In this document: one piece after another, positions 26,309 to 34,717 of the stretch
How the letters are laid out: the number at the start of each line of letters is the position of its first letter
How positions within the stretch are numbered: position 1 is the first letter of the stretch
Origin: Neiella marina
GTDB lineage: Bacteria; Pseudomonadota; Gammaproteobacteria; Enterobacterales; Neiellaceae
Assembly (NCBI RefSeq): GCF_002165625.1
Contig: NZ_NGNS01000015.1
Span: 1 to 64,000, forward strand
Direction of reading: 5' to 3'
Length of the DNA: 64,000 nucleotides
The notes under the pieces: generated by a model
What the model saw: the letters and a program-made list of their open reading frames with translations, nothing else
What the model was told of the DNA's origin: nothing
Databases searched by the model: none
Made by a program: the position numbers and the translations under genes

Positions 26309-27004
26309 CTAAGTATGGGATTTAGTCTGTCGATAGATGCAAGTCGTTGAATTGCATTGCTCACAGCTGTGCTCGCGAAAGCGCACTCTGGGGCCAACGC
26401 CAATCAAACCACTGATCGATTTAATCGGCATCATCAAACAACTTTCGCTTAATTCTATGCCGCAGAACTTATCGGGTAGCAGATCGAAAAGCGCCCGTTG
26501 CTCCGCAATGTTCCACGAGCAATAGCCCGGACTATAACGGTTAGTGATCTGCAAGCCTTGCTCGGCCAGCTCATCTTTCAAGCGTTGTTGAATGTCATTC
26601 ATCGCCTGCTCAACAAGGCAAGATCCCATGACATCAACCACATAACCTTCAAGCAATTGGCCTTCAGCCATCAGTTGTTTTGACCGCTCTGCAATATAGC
26701 TCCCAGCGGAGCAAGCAAAGACCGCAATCGCTTCAGCATGCTTGTAGCGTTTAAAATTACGTCTACCCGGCGCAAATACAGCCTGTTCTAGGCGAATGGT
26801 GTGGTCATCTTCAGCCAACTGGCAAGGTATCAATCGATAGCCCCCAGAAACCTGTTGGCCGGCAGGAAAAACACGCTGTTCCTGTTCGATTAAATCAAGG
26901 ATCTCGGCTGGCATATGGCCGCGAGGATAGCCCATCAAGCTGGCGATTTCGGCGATGTCTAGGTCAAAATCGGCTAATGAAAATTGATACTGAATCACAG
27001 TCAT
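26309..27004 (-). CDS. Free-standing MetH-activation-domain protein
   Basis: A 231-residue protein resembling the C-terminal activation domain of cobalamin-dependent methionine synthase. That domain binds S-adenosylmethionine and remethylates oxidised Co(II) cobalamin after reduction. Visible segments: AVFACSAGSYIAERSKQL, LLEGYVVDVMGSCLVEQAM, NRYSPGYCSWNIAEQRALF (the RYSPGYxxW type SAM-site signature) and a Cys-rich tail HSCEQCNSTTCIYR. Last gene of the corrinoid operon; its ATG overlaps the cobW-like stop (ATGA). Inferred role: reductive reactivation of the corrinoid protein. The four Cys near the C terminus might bind a metal or cluster. Confidence 0.85.
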   Translation of the reverse strand: MTVIQYQFSLADFDLDIAEIASLMGYPRGHMPAEILDLIEQEQRVFPAGQQVSGGYRLIPCQLAEDDHTIRLEQAVFAPGRRNFKRYKHAEAIAVFACSAGSYIAERSKQLMAEGQLLEGYVVDVMGSCLVEQAMNDIQQRLKDELAEQGLQITNRYSPGYCSWNIAEQRALFDLLPDKFCGIELSESCLMMPIKSISGLIGVGPRVRFREHSCEQCNSTTCIYRQTKSHT

Positions 27005-27909
27005 GAGGCATATTTCCGAACAATTTGACGCACTTTTTTACTCGTTAAATTCTCACCAAATGCGATCAGCTCTGCGGCACCGTTGTAATCACTGACCTCA
27101 TCAATTTGACGATTTTCAAAGACCGAATGAAAACTCAATGTGACGTCCTCTGGCGTTTGCACAAAACCTTTGATGCGAATGCTATCATGTTGCAGCTCTG
27201 CCAATAGCGCATTGAGGTTTTGCTCGGTAAAACGCTGATGCACGCGCACCACACAAGCAGTAAGCTGCTGCGGGCGATCAGCCGATTGTTGGCCGAGGTA
27301 CTGACCAGCTGCGGCATGGCTTGTCTGGGCCAGTTGCGATAGCGAAATTTGTCCGTGTTCAGTGGGGTATATGGCGGCATAAGGGTTCATCGAGCGCAGT
27401 AAACAACCCAGCTGCGTCAAGTCGCCTGGGTAGCAATCTTGTTTATTGAGCAGCACCACATCGGCAATCATGATTTGGTGACGGGTACGAGCCAACATCG
27501 CCAAACTGCGTTCGATGTTTGGTGCGTCAACTAGGGTAATGATTTGATCGAGTACTAAACGGCCAGTTAACTCGTGCGCTTGAAGCAGCTCAATGATGTT
27601 AATGGGATCGGCCAGGCCAGACGCTTCCAACACGATGTAATCGGGCTGATGCTGGTCTAGCAAACGCTCAAGGGTATGAATAAAGTGGCCCAGCAAACAA
27701 ACACAAAACACCGAACCGTTATTGATTTCAACGAGCTCAAAGCTGCCATTTGCCAGCTTTAACTCTTTGCCATCAACGCCAGAAGAAGCAAATTCATTTT
27801 GGATCACAGCAACTCGAGCTGATTCCCCCCAATCACGGAGCATGTGTTTTACCAAGCTGGTTTTTCCGCTGCCGAGAAAGCCCGTCACCAAAATGAATTT
27901 ACAGGTCAT
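27001..27909 (-). CDS. CobW/P47K-family GTPase
   Basis: A 302-residue G3E GTPase. Walker A GFLGSGKTS is at 10-18, the guanine motif LLNKQD is in the middle, and a shortened C-terminal CobW domain follows. The usual CxCC metal motif is reduced to FCVCLLGH (CVC). G3E proteins insert metals or load cobalamin (for example MeaB-type chaperones). Here it starts directly after the UroD-Trx stop and overlaps the next gene, so it probably serves the corrinoid or zinc centre of this system. Confidence 0.88.
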   Translation of the reverse strand: MTCKFILVTGFLGSGKTSLVKHMLRDWGESARVAVIQNEFASSGVDGKELKLANGSFELVEINNGSVFCVCLLGHFIHTLERLLDQHQPDYIVLEASGLADPINIIELLQAHELTGRLVLDQIITLVDAPNIERSLAMLARTRHQIMIADVVLLNKQDCYPGDLTQLGCLLRSMNPYAAIYPTEHGQISLSQLAQTSHAAAGQYLGQQSADRPQQLTACVVRVHQRFTEQNLNALLAELQHDSIRIKGFVQTPEDVTLSFHSVFENRQIDEVSDYNGAAELIAFGENLTSKKVRQIVRKYAS

Positions 27910-29265
27910 TTACTTCTCCGCCAAGTACGTCTCAATTTTGGCGGTAATTTCACTGACCGGCGGAATTTGCGAGACAAACTCAATATTGCCATCCATGACA
28001 ATGGTTGGGATATTGCGCACGCCCAATGTCACCATCATTTGGATCCCTTCCGCTTCTTTTACCCGGTGCTCTTTGTAAATCACACGTTCACCGAGTGTTT
28101 CAGCGGCACGAGCAACGGCATTGACCATGTATTGGCAAGGCGCACAAGAAGACGAATCCAACGTGATGACATCAACAACAACCTTGTCCGACTGCCAATG
28201 CTCGCTTAGATCCAGCGCCTCAACATCAAGTGTTGGTGCGGTTGCAGCACGCAGCTCACTTTGTTGTATTTCATCGTGCACCAACTTGCTGACAGCAACC
28301 AGATTCTCTGTTGGCGTTGCCATCGCAAGATCGCATCCTGGCGCCAGAATAAAACCTTGCTTGCCGCCCGTGTCCATGCATGACAATGCATCAAAACAAC
28401 AGTCTTGTTCGTTGCCCATCAGTAGCGATAGCGTCAGTTTAATATTGCCACCAAAACTGACACCATTGGCCAAGGCTATATCCCGTACAAAATCGAGTGG
28501 AATATTTTCATCAATAGAGATGTTATCTGGCTTGGTTTGGCACATGACTTCAATATTCTGCTTTGCATTGCCACAGACGAAAAACGAACTCAAAGCGCCC
28601 TGCTCTCGGACATTGTCAAAAATCTCTTTACCATAAGGTGACACAAAAGTTTCAAACGACATCGGATCAATCTGGCTGGTCATCGGATCCACCACGGCGA
28701 TAACATCAGCACCGGCTTCGATATAGGCATCAGTCATCATATTGGCGACGTCGGTGGCGAAACGCATAATCTTGTGTACCTCATCAGGTTCCATCATCAT
28801 TTTCATGAAGATATCGGTACCCAATAGGTGAAGAGCTAAGGTAAATGGCCCAGTGATCAAGCCGTAAAGCGCCAGCTCTGGATGTTGATCTCGCAGTCGC
28901 CGAGTCGCTTCCATAACCACAGGGATACGACCTTTGCATGGGCAAGGTACTTTCATGTCCTCTAATGCCACACCTTGACTGAGCGGATGGCTAATCACCG
29001 CTGGCGGATTGTCATCAGCCCAAGCGAGATCACAGCCGAGCGCTTCAGCCTCGATTTGCAAGTCAAATGCGACCGGAATGCCATCGGGGTTATAGAGTTC
29101 AATGGCTTTGTTAACCCCGTCGACAATATGGTCAGCCGACGTTAAAAACTCAGTGGCCGTCATTCCCAATAGGGTGCCGGCGTGAGCACCAACAAAGGGT
29201 ACCCAAGGAATTCGGTCAACAGGTTGCAACTGCATAGCCTGTTGAATGAGTGCTAAACCTTTCAT
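27910..29265 (-). CDS. UroD-family methyltransferase fused to a thioredoxin-like domain
   Basis: A 451-residue two-domain protein. Residues 1-340 match the uroporphyrinogen-decarboxylase-like corrinoid methyltransferases (MtaA/MtbA/CmuA class): VDRIPWVPFVGAHAG, ALYGLITGPFTLALHLLGT, VVDPMTSQIDP, FFVCGNAKQNIE, ILAPGCDLAMATPTEN. Cys231 and Cys311 are two of the expected zinc ligands, but the usual His before CG is Phe (FVCG). Residues about 360-451 form a thioredoxin/glutaredoxin-like domain with CAPC (374-377) and NIPTIVMDG. The fusion suggests a thiol methyl acceptor or redox step. Not a haem enzyme by context. Confidence 0.85.
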   Translation of the reverse strand: MKGLALIQQAMQLQPVDRIPWVPFVGAHAGTLLGMTATEFLTSADHIVDGVNKAIELYNPDGIPVAFDLQIEAEALGCDLAWADDNPPAVISHPLSQGVALEDMKVPCPCKGRIPVVMEATRRLRDQHPELALYGLITGPFTLALHLLGTDIFMKMMMEPDEVHKIMRFATDVANMMTDAYIEAGADVIAVVDPMTSQIDPMSFETFVSPYGKEIFDNVREQGALSSFFVCGNAKQNIEVMCQTKPDNISIDENIPLDFVRDIALANGVSFGGNIKLTLSLLMGNEQDCCFDALSCMDTGGKQGFILAPGCDLAMATPTENLVAVSKLVHDEIQQSELRAATAPTLDVEALDLSEHWQSDKVVVDVITLDSSSCAPCQYMVNAVARAAETLGERVIYKEHRVKEAEGIQMMVTLGVRNIPTIVMDGNIEFVSQIPPVSEITAKIETYLAEK

Positions 29266-29307
29266 CTGGTTATCCTAGATTTTCAAGTCGATTAATTGAT
29301 GGTGCTA

Positions 29308-29322
29308 GCGGTCGTTGACCGC
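29308..29322. other. Small hairpin in the corrinoid operon
   Basis: GCGGTC, loop GTT, GACCGC lies in the only real gap of the operon (29266-29344), between the corrinoid-protein gene and the UroD-Trx gene. No U-run follows. It may tune expression or mRNA processing. Confidence 0.4.
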
Positions 29323-29344
29323 GCCCCATCGCACCAGCACTCCG

Positions 29345-30013
29345 TTAGGATGCAAGGCGGTTGAGGTACTCCACGACGCCCTGTGGATCTGGGTTATAGC
29401 TATCAGCACCGATCTGGTCACAAAATTCCTGATTCACCGGCGCACCGCCAATACATATCTGCCGATCAGGCTCAACCTGCTTAATCTTGGCAACTATGTT
29501 CTTCATGTTTTCCATCGTGGTCGTCAACAAAGCAGACAAACCAACCGCAGCGCCGGGATGTTTTTGCATCTCAGCAATGAACGCATCAGCGCTGACATCT
29601 ACCCCCATATCAATCACTTCATAGCCATTGCCCTCAACCATCATCGCCACAAGGTTTTTGCCAATATCGTGTAAGTCACCTTCGACAGTGCCAATAATAA
29701 ATGTGCCTTTGCGAACGCTACCTTCTTCAGCAAATAGCGGTTTCAGATGATTCATCGCCGCTTCCATCGCTTTAGCCGACATCAATACTTGTGGCACAAA
29801 CACTTGGCCATCGCGGAATTTAACGCCGATTTTTTCCATCCCGATGATCAAGGCTTGGGACAAAATATCACTGGCACTGTGGCCAGCTTCTAGAAGTTGC
29901 TGGGTCAACTCATCTGCGCCATCTTGGCCTTTCATATCTGGTGGGTACGGTGCATCTTTGTTGACCTTGCCGAATTCAATGCAGTGGGCCAGTTGTGCTA
30001 ATAACTCGTTCAT
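29345..30013 (-). CDS. Corrinoid (B12-binding) methyl-carrier protein
   Basis: A 222-residue protein of the MtaC/MtbC/MtmC class. An N-terminal helical cap (about 1-95, with GMEKIGVKFRDGQVFVPQVLMSAKAM) is followed by a Rossmann-like B12 domain: GTVEGDLHDIGKNLVA contains DxHxxG (D113, H115, G118), then VGLSALLTTTMENM and ICIGGAPVN. His115 would be the lower cobalt ligand. Its ATG overlaps the upstream UroD-like stop (ATGA). It would shuttle a methyl group between the two UroD-type enzymes. Confidence 0.93.
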   Translation of the reverse strand: MNELLAQLAHCIEFGKVNKDAPYPPDMKGQDGADELTQQLLEAGHSASDILSQALIIGMEKIGVKFRDGQVFVPQVLMSAKAMEAAMNHLKPLFAEEGSVRKGTFIIGTVEGDLHDIGKNLVAMMVEGNGYEVIDMGVDVSADAFIAEMQKHPGAAVGLSALLTTTMENMKNIVAKIKQVEPDRQICIGGAPVNQEFCDQIGADSYNPDPQGVVEYLNRLAS

Positions 30014-31041
30014 TGTTGGTTCAGCCTCTGGTAGTCAGTTTGGTTTTGCGCCATTTCGATGAATTTGAGAATGTTCTCTAAGCTAGTATCACTCTCTACC
30101 GAATGCGACGGCGAAAATATGTAGCCGCCGTCTTTGCCCAGCTCGAGCAAGCGTTTCGATTCTTGCTCTACTTCCTCGACGGTGCCGAATGGCAGTACTT
30201 TTTGCATCGACAGGCCTCCATGGAATGCCAGCCGACCGCGATATGCAGGTAAGATCTCATCCAAATCCATCACTTCAGGCTGGAAAGGGTTAAAACAATT
30301 GAGGCCGCACTCGATCAGGTCAGGGAATAATTCATCGACATCACCGCAGGAATGAATCATCACGTACTTGCCATGCTCACGCGCCAAGCCGTACATTTTC
30401 TTCAGCTGTGGATAGACAAATTCTTTCCAAGTGTCATAACCAAAAATCAGCCCTTTCTGTTGCCCCCAATCATCGCCAAAGTAAACAGCGTCAATGTCGT
30501 ACTCCATGGCTTTGCGCATTTGGGCCATGTTGTATTCCGCGATACGGTCAAACAAGGCATGAACGAAGTCCGGATACATCATGAAATCCATTAATAGATT
30601 CTCAATACCGCGCATACTCCAAGCGCGTTCATACAGGCTAAAACCAATCTGAAAGACTCGAAAACGGTCGGGCTTCTTGGCAATTTCTGATTCGATATTG
30701 GCGAAGAATCGAGGATCTAAAGGGTCAGGAAATTCAACACCATCCATCGATGGTTGCTGAATGAGCGGCGGCTTAATTGGATCGCCGATGTCTTTATCAA
30801 CGCTGCGGTCCCAGATGACGCCAAACACATCTTTGTGCATGTCTGGCTCAACTTCTTCAAAAAAACCGATGTCGCTGCCTAAATTGAGAATGTGATTTGC
30901 CAATGGCAGGTCTAAATCAGCTTCAGCAAAATGCTGCTGCAGCATTTTCTTGGGCTCTTCGGTGAATTTAAAAGACCAAGGAACATAGGGCGGCTTTTCA
31001 CCATCCAGTACCATTTTGATCACTTCGCGTTTGGTTACCAT
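30010..31041 (-). CDS. UroD-family corrinoid methyltransferase (first gene of operon)
   Basis: A 343-residue protein of the uroporphyrinogen-decarboxylase-like methyltransferase group. It has YVPWSFKFTEEPKKML, AVYFGDDWGQQKGLIF, VMIHSCGDVDELFPDLIECG and YIFSPSHSVESDTSLENIL. His230, Cys232 and His313 are likely zinc ligands. Expected role: transfer of a methyl group from an unknown substrate to the corrinoid protein, or the reverse. Good AAGGA start. It differs clearly from the second UroD-like protein in the operon, so the two probably act on different methyl donors and acceptors. Confidence 0.88.
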   Translation of the reverse strand: MVTKREVIKMVLDGEKPPYVPWSFKFTEEPKKMLQQHFAEADLDLPLANHILNLGSDIGFFEEVEPDMHKDVFGVIWDRSVDKDIGDPIKPPLIQQPSMDGVEFPDPLDPRFFANIESEIAKKPDRFRVFQIGFSLYERAWSMRGIENLLMDFMMYPDFVHALFDRIAEYNMAQMRKAMEYDIDAVYFGDDWGQQKGLIFGYDTWKEFVYPQLKKMYGLAREHGKYVMIHSCGDVDELFPDLIECGLNCFNPFQPEVMDLDEILPAYRGRLAFHGGLSMQKVLPFGTVEEVEQESKRLLELGKDGGYIFSPSHSVESDTSLENILKFIEMAQNQTDYQRLNQQ

Positions 31042-31438
31042 GAATCAATCCTTCGCTTAGTGTTAGATTGAAAAATAATTTACCTTCATGACAAACCAAG
31101 AAATTAAGGCGAGATCACAATGACAAAACAACAAGAGCAAACTATTGAATTAAATAACATTATTAATTAATTCAATTCAAATGCAGGAATCAAACGAAAC
31201 ATTTAGTGTACTATTTTATCCTCATTCTATTCTTATTTTGCTGTGATTATTTTGCCTAACTAGCACCCGAATGACGTTAACAAAACTTAGCCTCTACTCG
31301 CTTCCTCAAATGACATCTCAATTTTTTACTTATGGTTTAACAAATCAGCTCTTTGTCTCAGAATCGACTGGTCTAACCTGCTAGGTTCGAGCGACAAAAT
31401 ATCAACTATGCGTGCGTAATAACGTCAAGGACCTAGTC
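31042..31438. promoter_or_regulatory. Divergent control region of the corrinoid operon and enoyl-CoA hydratase
   Basis: About 400 AT-rich bases without a gene. A perfect 10-bp dyad ATTGAATTAA (31144-31153) / TTAATTCAAT (31167-31176), 13 bases apart, lies about 100 bases before the UroD start and is a good operator candidate. I saw no convincing cobalamin or SAM riboswitch. Confidence 0.45.
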
Positions 31439-32245
31439 GTGAGCAACTCTGTCGAACAACAACATCAAGCTGTCACTATTGCCATTGACAACGGCATCGC
31501 CCATGTCACCCTCAACCGTCCCGAAAAACACAACGCTTTGGATATGACGATGTTTATTGCCATCGACCAAGCCATCAAAACCATTGCCAAAGACAAATCT
31601 GTTCGAGTTGTTGTCGTATCCGGCAATGGGCCAAGCTTTTGCTCGGGTTTAGACGTGAAGTCGGTATTATCGAACTCCAGTAGCGCATTGAAGTTGTTGT
31701 GGAAATGGCTGCCGGGCAACGCCAATCTTGCACAGCGAGTGAGCGTCGGCTGGCGCCGCTTAAAGGTACCAGTGATTATGGCTCTGCATGGCAAATGCTG
31801 GGGCGGCGGGATGCAAATCGCTTTAGGCGGTGATTACCGTATCGCATCAACAGACTGCTCTTTAGCAATCATGGAGTCGCGTTGGGGACTGATTCCAGAC
31901 ATGGGCGGCACCCTTGCCCTCCGCGAGTGTTTAGGAGCCGACCAAGCCATGCTGTTAGCAATGACAGCGGCGCCACTAAGAGCGAGACAAGCTCGCAAGT
32001 TAGGCCTAGTAACTGAAGTGACTGACCAACCCGTTGCCGCAGCCATGGCGCTCGCTGAGCAATTGGCTGCCCGATCACCAGATACCAACCGGGCAATCAA
32101 GACCGTTTATCATCGCACTTGGTGTCCCGCTGAACGACGCATTTTAGCGCAAGAAACGCTGAATCAAATCCGTATTATCGCGGGCAAAAACCAACGCATT
32201 GCAGTAAGGCGTGAGCAGGGCCAACATGACTTGCAGTTCAAATAG
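31439..32245 (+). CDS. Enoyl-CoA hydratase/isomerase family protein
   Basis: A 268-residue crotonase-fold protein: VTLNRPEKHNALD, the oxyanion-hole strand SGNGPSFCSGLDVKS, GKCWGGGMQIALGGDYRIAS, and MESRWGLIPDMGGTLALRECLG with Asp at the second catalytic position. This pattern is nearer to isomerase-like (ECH/PaaG-like) members. The GTG at 31439 has AAGGA seven bases upstream; a GTG at 31412 is also open. It converges on speB with a 6-base gap. Confidence 0.88.
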   Translation: MSNSVEQQHQAVTIAIDNGIAHVTLNRPEKHNALDMTMFIAIDQAIKTIAKDKSVRVVVVSGNGPSFCSGLDVKSVLSNSSSALKLLWKWLPGNANLAQRVSVGWRRLKVPVIMALHGKCWGGGMQIALGGDYRIASTDCSLAIMESRWGLIPDMGGTLALRECLGADQAMLLAMTAAPLRARQARKLGLVTEVTDQPVAAAMALAEQLAARSPDTNRAIKTVYHRTWCPAERRILAQETLNQIRIIAGKNQRIAVRREQGQHDLQFK

Positions 32246-32251
32246 TTAAAC

Positions 32252-33145
32252 TTACTCGACGCTATTGCGCTCAACGATGCCCATCATTTTATAGGTCAGC
32301 AGTGCGGCGCTAAATTCGTAGGCGTGAAACCCTTTGATCGGTGCAAACTCCATGACATCAAAACCGATGATTTGACGCTGACGAGCGACCGATTCAAACA
32401 AGTTCAGAGTTTGATACCAACTCAAACCACCCGGTACAGGCGTGCCAGTGGATGGGAACACCGATGGGTCCATGCCATCAATGTCTAAGGTGAAGAATAC
32501 CTTTGGCGGGAAGTCGGCTGGCAACTCGAAACTTTGAATATTGTTTGGCACCAATTCATCAGCATCTAAATAATGCACTCGACAGTCGCTGCGGATCTCG
32601 CGTTCTTCATGGCAAAACGCGCGAATCCCCAATTGAAATAGTGGGATGCCCTCGTCCACCACGCGCTTCATCACGGATGCGTGACTATAGGGGTTGCCCT
32701 CATAGGCTTCGCGCAGATCAGCATGAGCGTCAATTTGAACGACACCAAAATCGCTCTCGCCTGCCGCCAACAAACCTTTGATCACGCCATAGGTCACGGT
32801 ATGTTCACCGCCTAAAGCAATCGGGAATTTACCGGCTTCAACGATGGTTTGAGTAGCTTTAGCAATATTGTTGACCACCTGCTCGGCGTTGCCTTCCATC
32901 GATACCGGCGGGAGAGTATGGATGCCGTGTTCACTTGGCGTTGATTTGCCGTCCCAAGTTTCAAGCTGCCAACTGGCTTCGAGAATAGCTGCCGGCCCCA
33001 AGGCGGTGCCGCCGCCATAGGAAACAGATTCTTCGTAGGGCACGGGCAAAATGTGAAAGCGCGCCTGCTCGGCACTTGGATGCTCAAACTCTGAGCCTAA
33101 AAACACCGGATAGCCGGGTGCTGCGAGTTGATCAAATTGTTCCAT
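32252..33145 (-). CDS. speB: Agmatinase (ureohydrolase family)
   Basis: Hydrolyses agmatine to putrescine and urea. The protein has 297 residues and the two-manganese site: GGEHTVT, QIDAHADLRE, SHASVMKR and TLDIDGMDPSVFPSTGTPVPGG. It is the last gene in the polyamine group after speA, the carboxyspermidine dehydrogenase and nspC, so arginine to putrescine is complete here. Confidence 0.93.
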   Translation of the reverse strand: MEQFDQLAAPGYPVFLGSEFEHPSAEQARFHILPVPYEESVSYGGGTALGPAAILEASWQLETWDGKSTPSEHGIHTLPPVSMEGNAEQVVNNIAKATQTIVEAGKFPIALGGEHTVTYGVIKGLLAAGESDFGVVQIDAHADLREAYEGNPYSHASVMKRVVDEGIPLFQLGIRAFCHEEREIRSDCRVHYLDADELVPNNIQSFELPADFPPKVFFTLDIDGMDPSVFPSTGTPVPGGLSWYQTLNLFESVARQRQIIGFDVMEFAPIKGFHAYEFSAALLTYKMMGIVERNSVE

Positions 33146-33238
33146 TACGTTGTCCTACTAGCCGTTCAATGATGTGCTTTTTGCCAACCGGCGGTTTCGT
33201 TTTCTTTGGGGTAATTATGGTGTCAAAATCGAACCGAA

Positions 33239-34429
33239 TTATGACAGCCGATGTTTGAAATCATCATAGTCAAACTCTCGCGCCACTCTTAGCTCATCAG
33301 TTTGGGAGTTCCACAGGGCAATGGCCGGTAAGCCAATACCATTAAAGGTCGATGTTTTGACCATGGTGTAATGACTCATGTCATCAAACATCAAACGCTG
33401 CCCCACTTGCAGTGGCTTATCAAAACTATAATCACCCATGACATCACCGGCTAAGCAGGTTTGACCGCCGAGTCGATAATCGTGGGCCTTCTCTCCCGGT
33501 TCGCCTGCTTGCCAGATCTCGGCGCGGTATGGCATTTCTAGGGTATCGGGCATATGGCAAGTCGCCGAGGTATCAAGAATCGCCAAATCCATTTGATTGT
33601 GAGTGAGGTCCAGTACTTCTGACACCAGCACACCGGAGCGAATGGCAATGGCCTCACCCGGCTCAAGATAAACCTGCACATCGTATTTGGCAGAGAAGGC
33701 TTTAATCCGCGCAATTAAACCATCGACGTCATAATCAGGGTGAGAAATGTGGTGACCACCGCCAAAGTTGACCCACTTCATTTGACCAAGCAAGTGGCCG
33801 AATTGACGCTCAACCGCAGCCAAGGTTCGATCCAAGGGGTCAAAGCCTTGTTCGCAAAGTGTGTGAAAATGCAGACCGCTGATGCCAGATAAATCTTGAC
33901 CGGAAAACTCCGCGAGCGGGATACCCAAACGAGAGCCGGGTGCGCAAGGATCATAAATCGGCGTGGTGCCCTCTGAGTGCATTGGATTGATTCGAAGGCC
34001 GAAATCTAACTTGGGATTGTCAACCAACGCTGCCTGAATTTGTCGCTGAAAGCGTTGCCACTGAGCAAAGGAGTTAAACACCACATGATTGGAGATTTGC
34101 AGAATTTCTGGCAAGTCTTTGGCGGTAAATGCAGCGCTGAAGGTGTGTACTTCGTGGCTTCCCTGTTGACCACCAAATTCTTCATATCCAAGCTTTGCTT
34201 CATGCAAGCCGCTTGCACAGGTACCGGACAGATATTGTTTAACCAGTGGTGCCAGCGCGAACATGGAAAACGCCTTGAGTGCCAACAGCACTTTGGCACC
34301 GGACTCTTTTTGCACCCGAGCAAGAATCTTCAGGTTATGCTCAACGGCAACTTCATCGACCACAAAGCAGGGCGATGGGACGCGATTGGGATCGAAGGAG
34401 CTGAAAGTTGTGGCGACCACATTGGTCAT
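33239..34429 (-). CDS. nspC: Carboxy(nor)spermidine decarboxylase
   Basis: PLP enzyme (396 residues) that decarboxylates carboxyspermidine or carboxynorspermidine. The N-terminal barrel has SPCFVVDEVAVEHNLKIL and the PLP lysine in LLALKAFSMF; GGGHHISHPDYD and YLEPGEAIA bind the phosphate, and SATCHMPDTLEMPYR is in the C-terminal domain. Because SpeA and SpeB supply putrescine beside it, spermidine is the likelier product. A 288-base gap with a palindromic repeat separates it from its partner gene. Confidence 0.93.
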   Translation of the reverse strand: MTNVVATTFSSFDPNRVPSPCFVVDEVAVEHNLKILARVQKESGAKVLLALKAFSMFALAPLVKQYLSGTCASGLHEAKLGYEEFGGQQGSHEVHTFSAAFTAKDLPEILQISNHVVFNSFAQWQRFQRQIQAALVDNPKLDFGLRINPMHSEGTTPIYDPCAPGSRLGIPLAEFSGQDLSGISGLHFHTLCEQGFDPLDRTLAAVERQFGHLLGQMKWVNFGGGHHISHPDYDVDGLIARIKAFSAKYDVQVYLEPGEAIAIRSGVLVSEVLDLTHNQMDLAILDTSATCHMPDTLEMPYRAEIWQAGEPGEKAHDYRLGGQTCLAGDVMGDYSFDKPLQVGQRLMFDDMSHYTMVKTSTFNGIGLPAIALWNSQTDELRVAREFDYDDFKHRLS

Positions 34430-34717
34430 CTTGAATTACCTTAAGTTTTTGCAAATGGCCATAGCCAGACAAACAACATCATTGATTAGCAACGGGAGTA
34501 TGCTGTCATTCAGCGGTGCGCCATAGTGAACGATACCGAAGCACGAATTATTCTGAGCCGGAGTAGACACTGATTCAACAAGCTTCTGCTGCAGGGATGC
34601 AGCAGCAGAGCCATCACGGATGATTTGACGGCGTCTTGCTGAATCAGTGTCTACTTCGGCTCTATACTCTGACAACGGCTGATCCCTCAGCTCCCTTGGC
34701 AGATCTTGGTGTTTTCG
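34430..34717. other. Gap in polyamine operon, no gene
   Basis: A 288-base gap between nspC and the carboxyspermidine dehydrogenase gene. It holds the palindromic repeat at 34555-34662. A 79-codon frame across the repeat on the minus strand has no ribosome site and is not supported. Confidence 0.6.
34555..34662. repeat. Palindromic intergenic repeat with covarying inner hairpin
   Basis: Arms 34555-34582 and 34635-34662 are 28 bases each, inverted, with two mismatches. Inside, CTGCTGCA-GGGA-TGCAGCAG (34586-34605) is a perfect hairpin, followed by GCAGAGCC. Two copies of a related repeat at 61.2 and 61.6 kb have the same hairpin position with different stem bases (CTGTCGCA-TGGA-TGCGACAG). The shared ACGGCGTC...TGCTGAATCA end marks one repeat family. 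Confidence 0.8.

Noticed and set aside
31042-31438. Cobalamin or SAM riboswitch upstream of the corrinoid operon
   Set aside because: No B12-box-like or SAM-I-like conserved stretch could be seen; the region is AT-rich and only a dyad stands out.
34436-34675. 79-codon frame across the palindromic repeat
   Set aside because: It runs through an inverted repeat and has no ribosome site.
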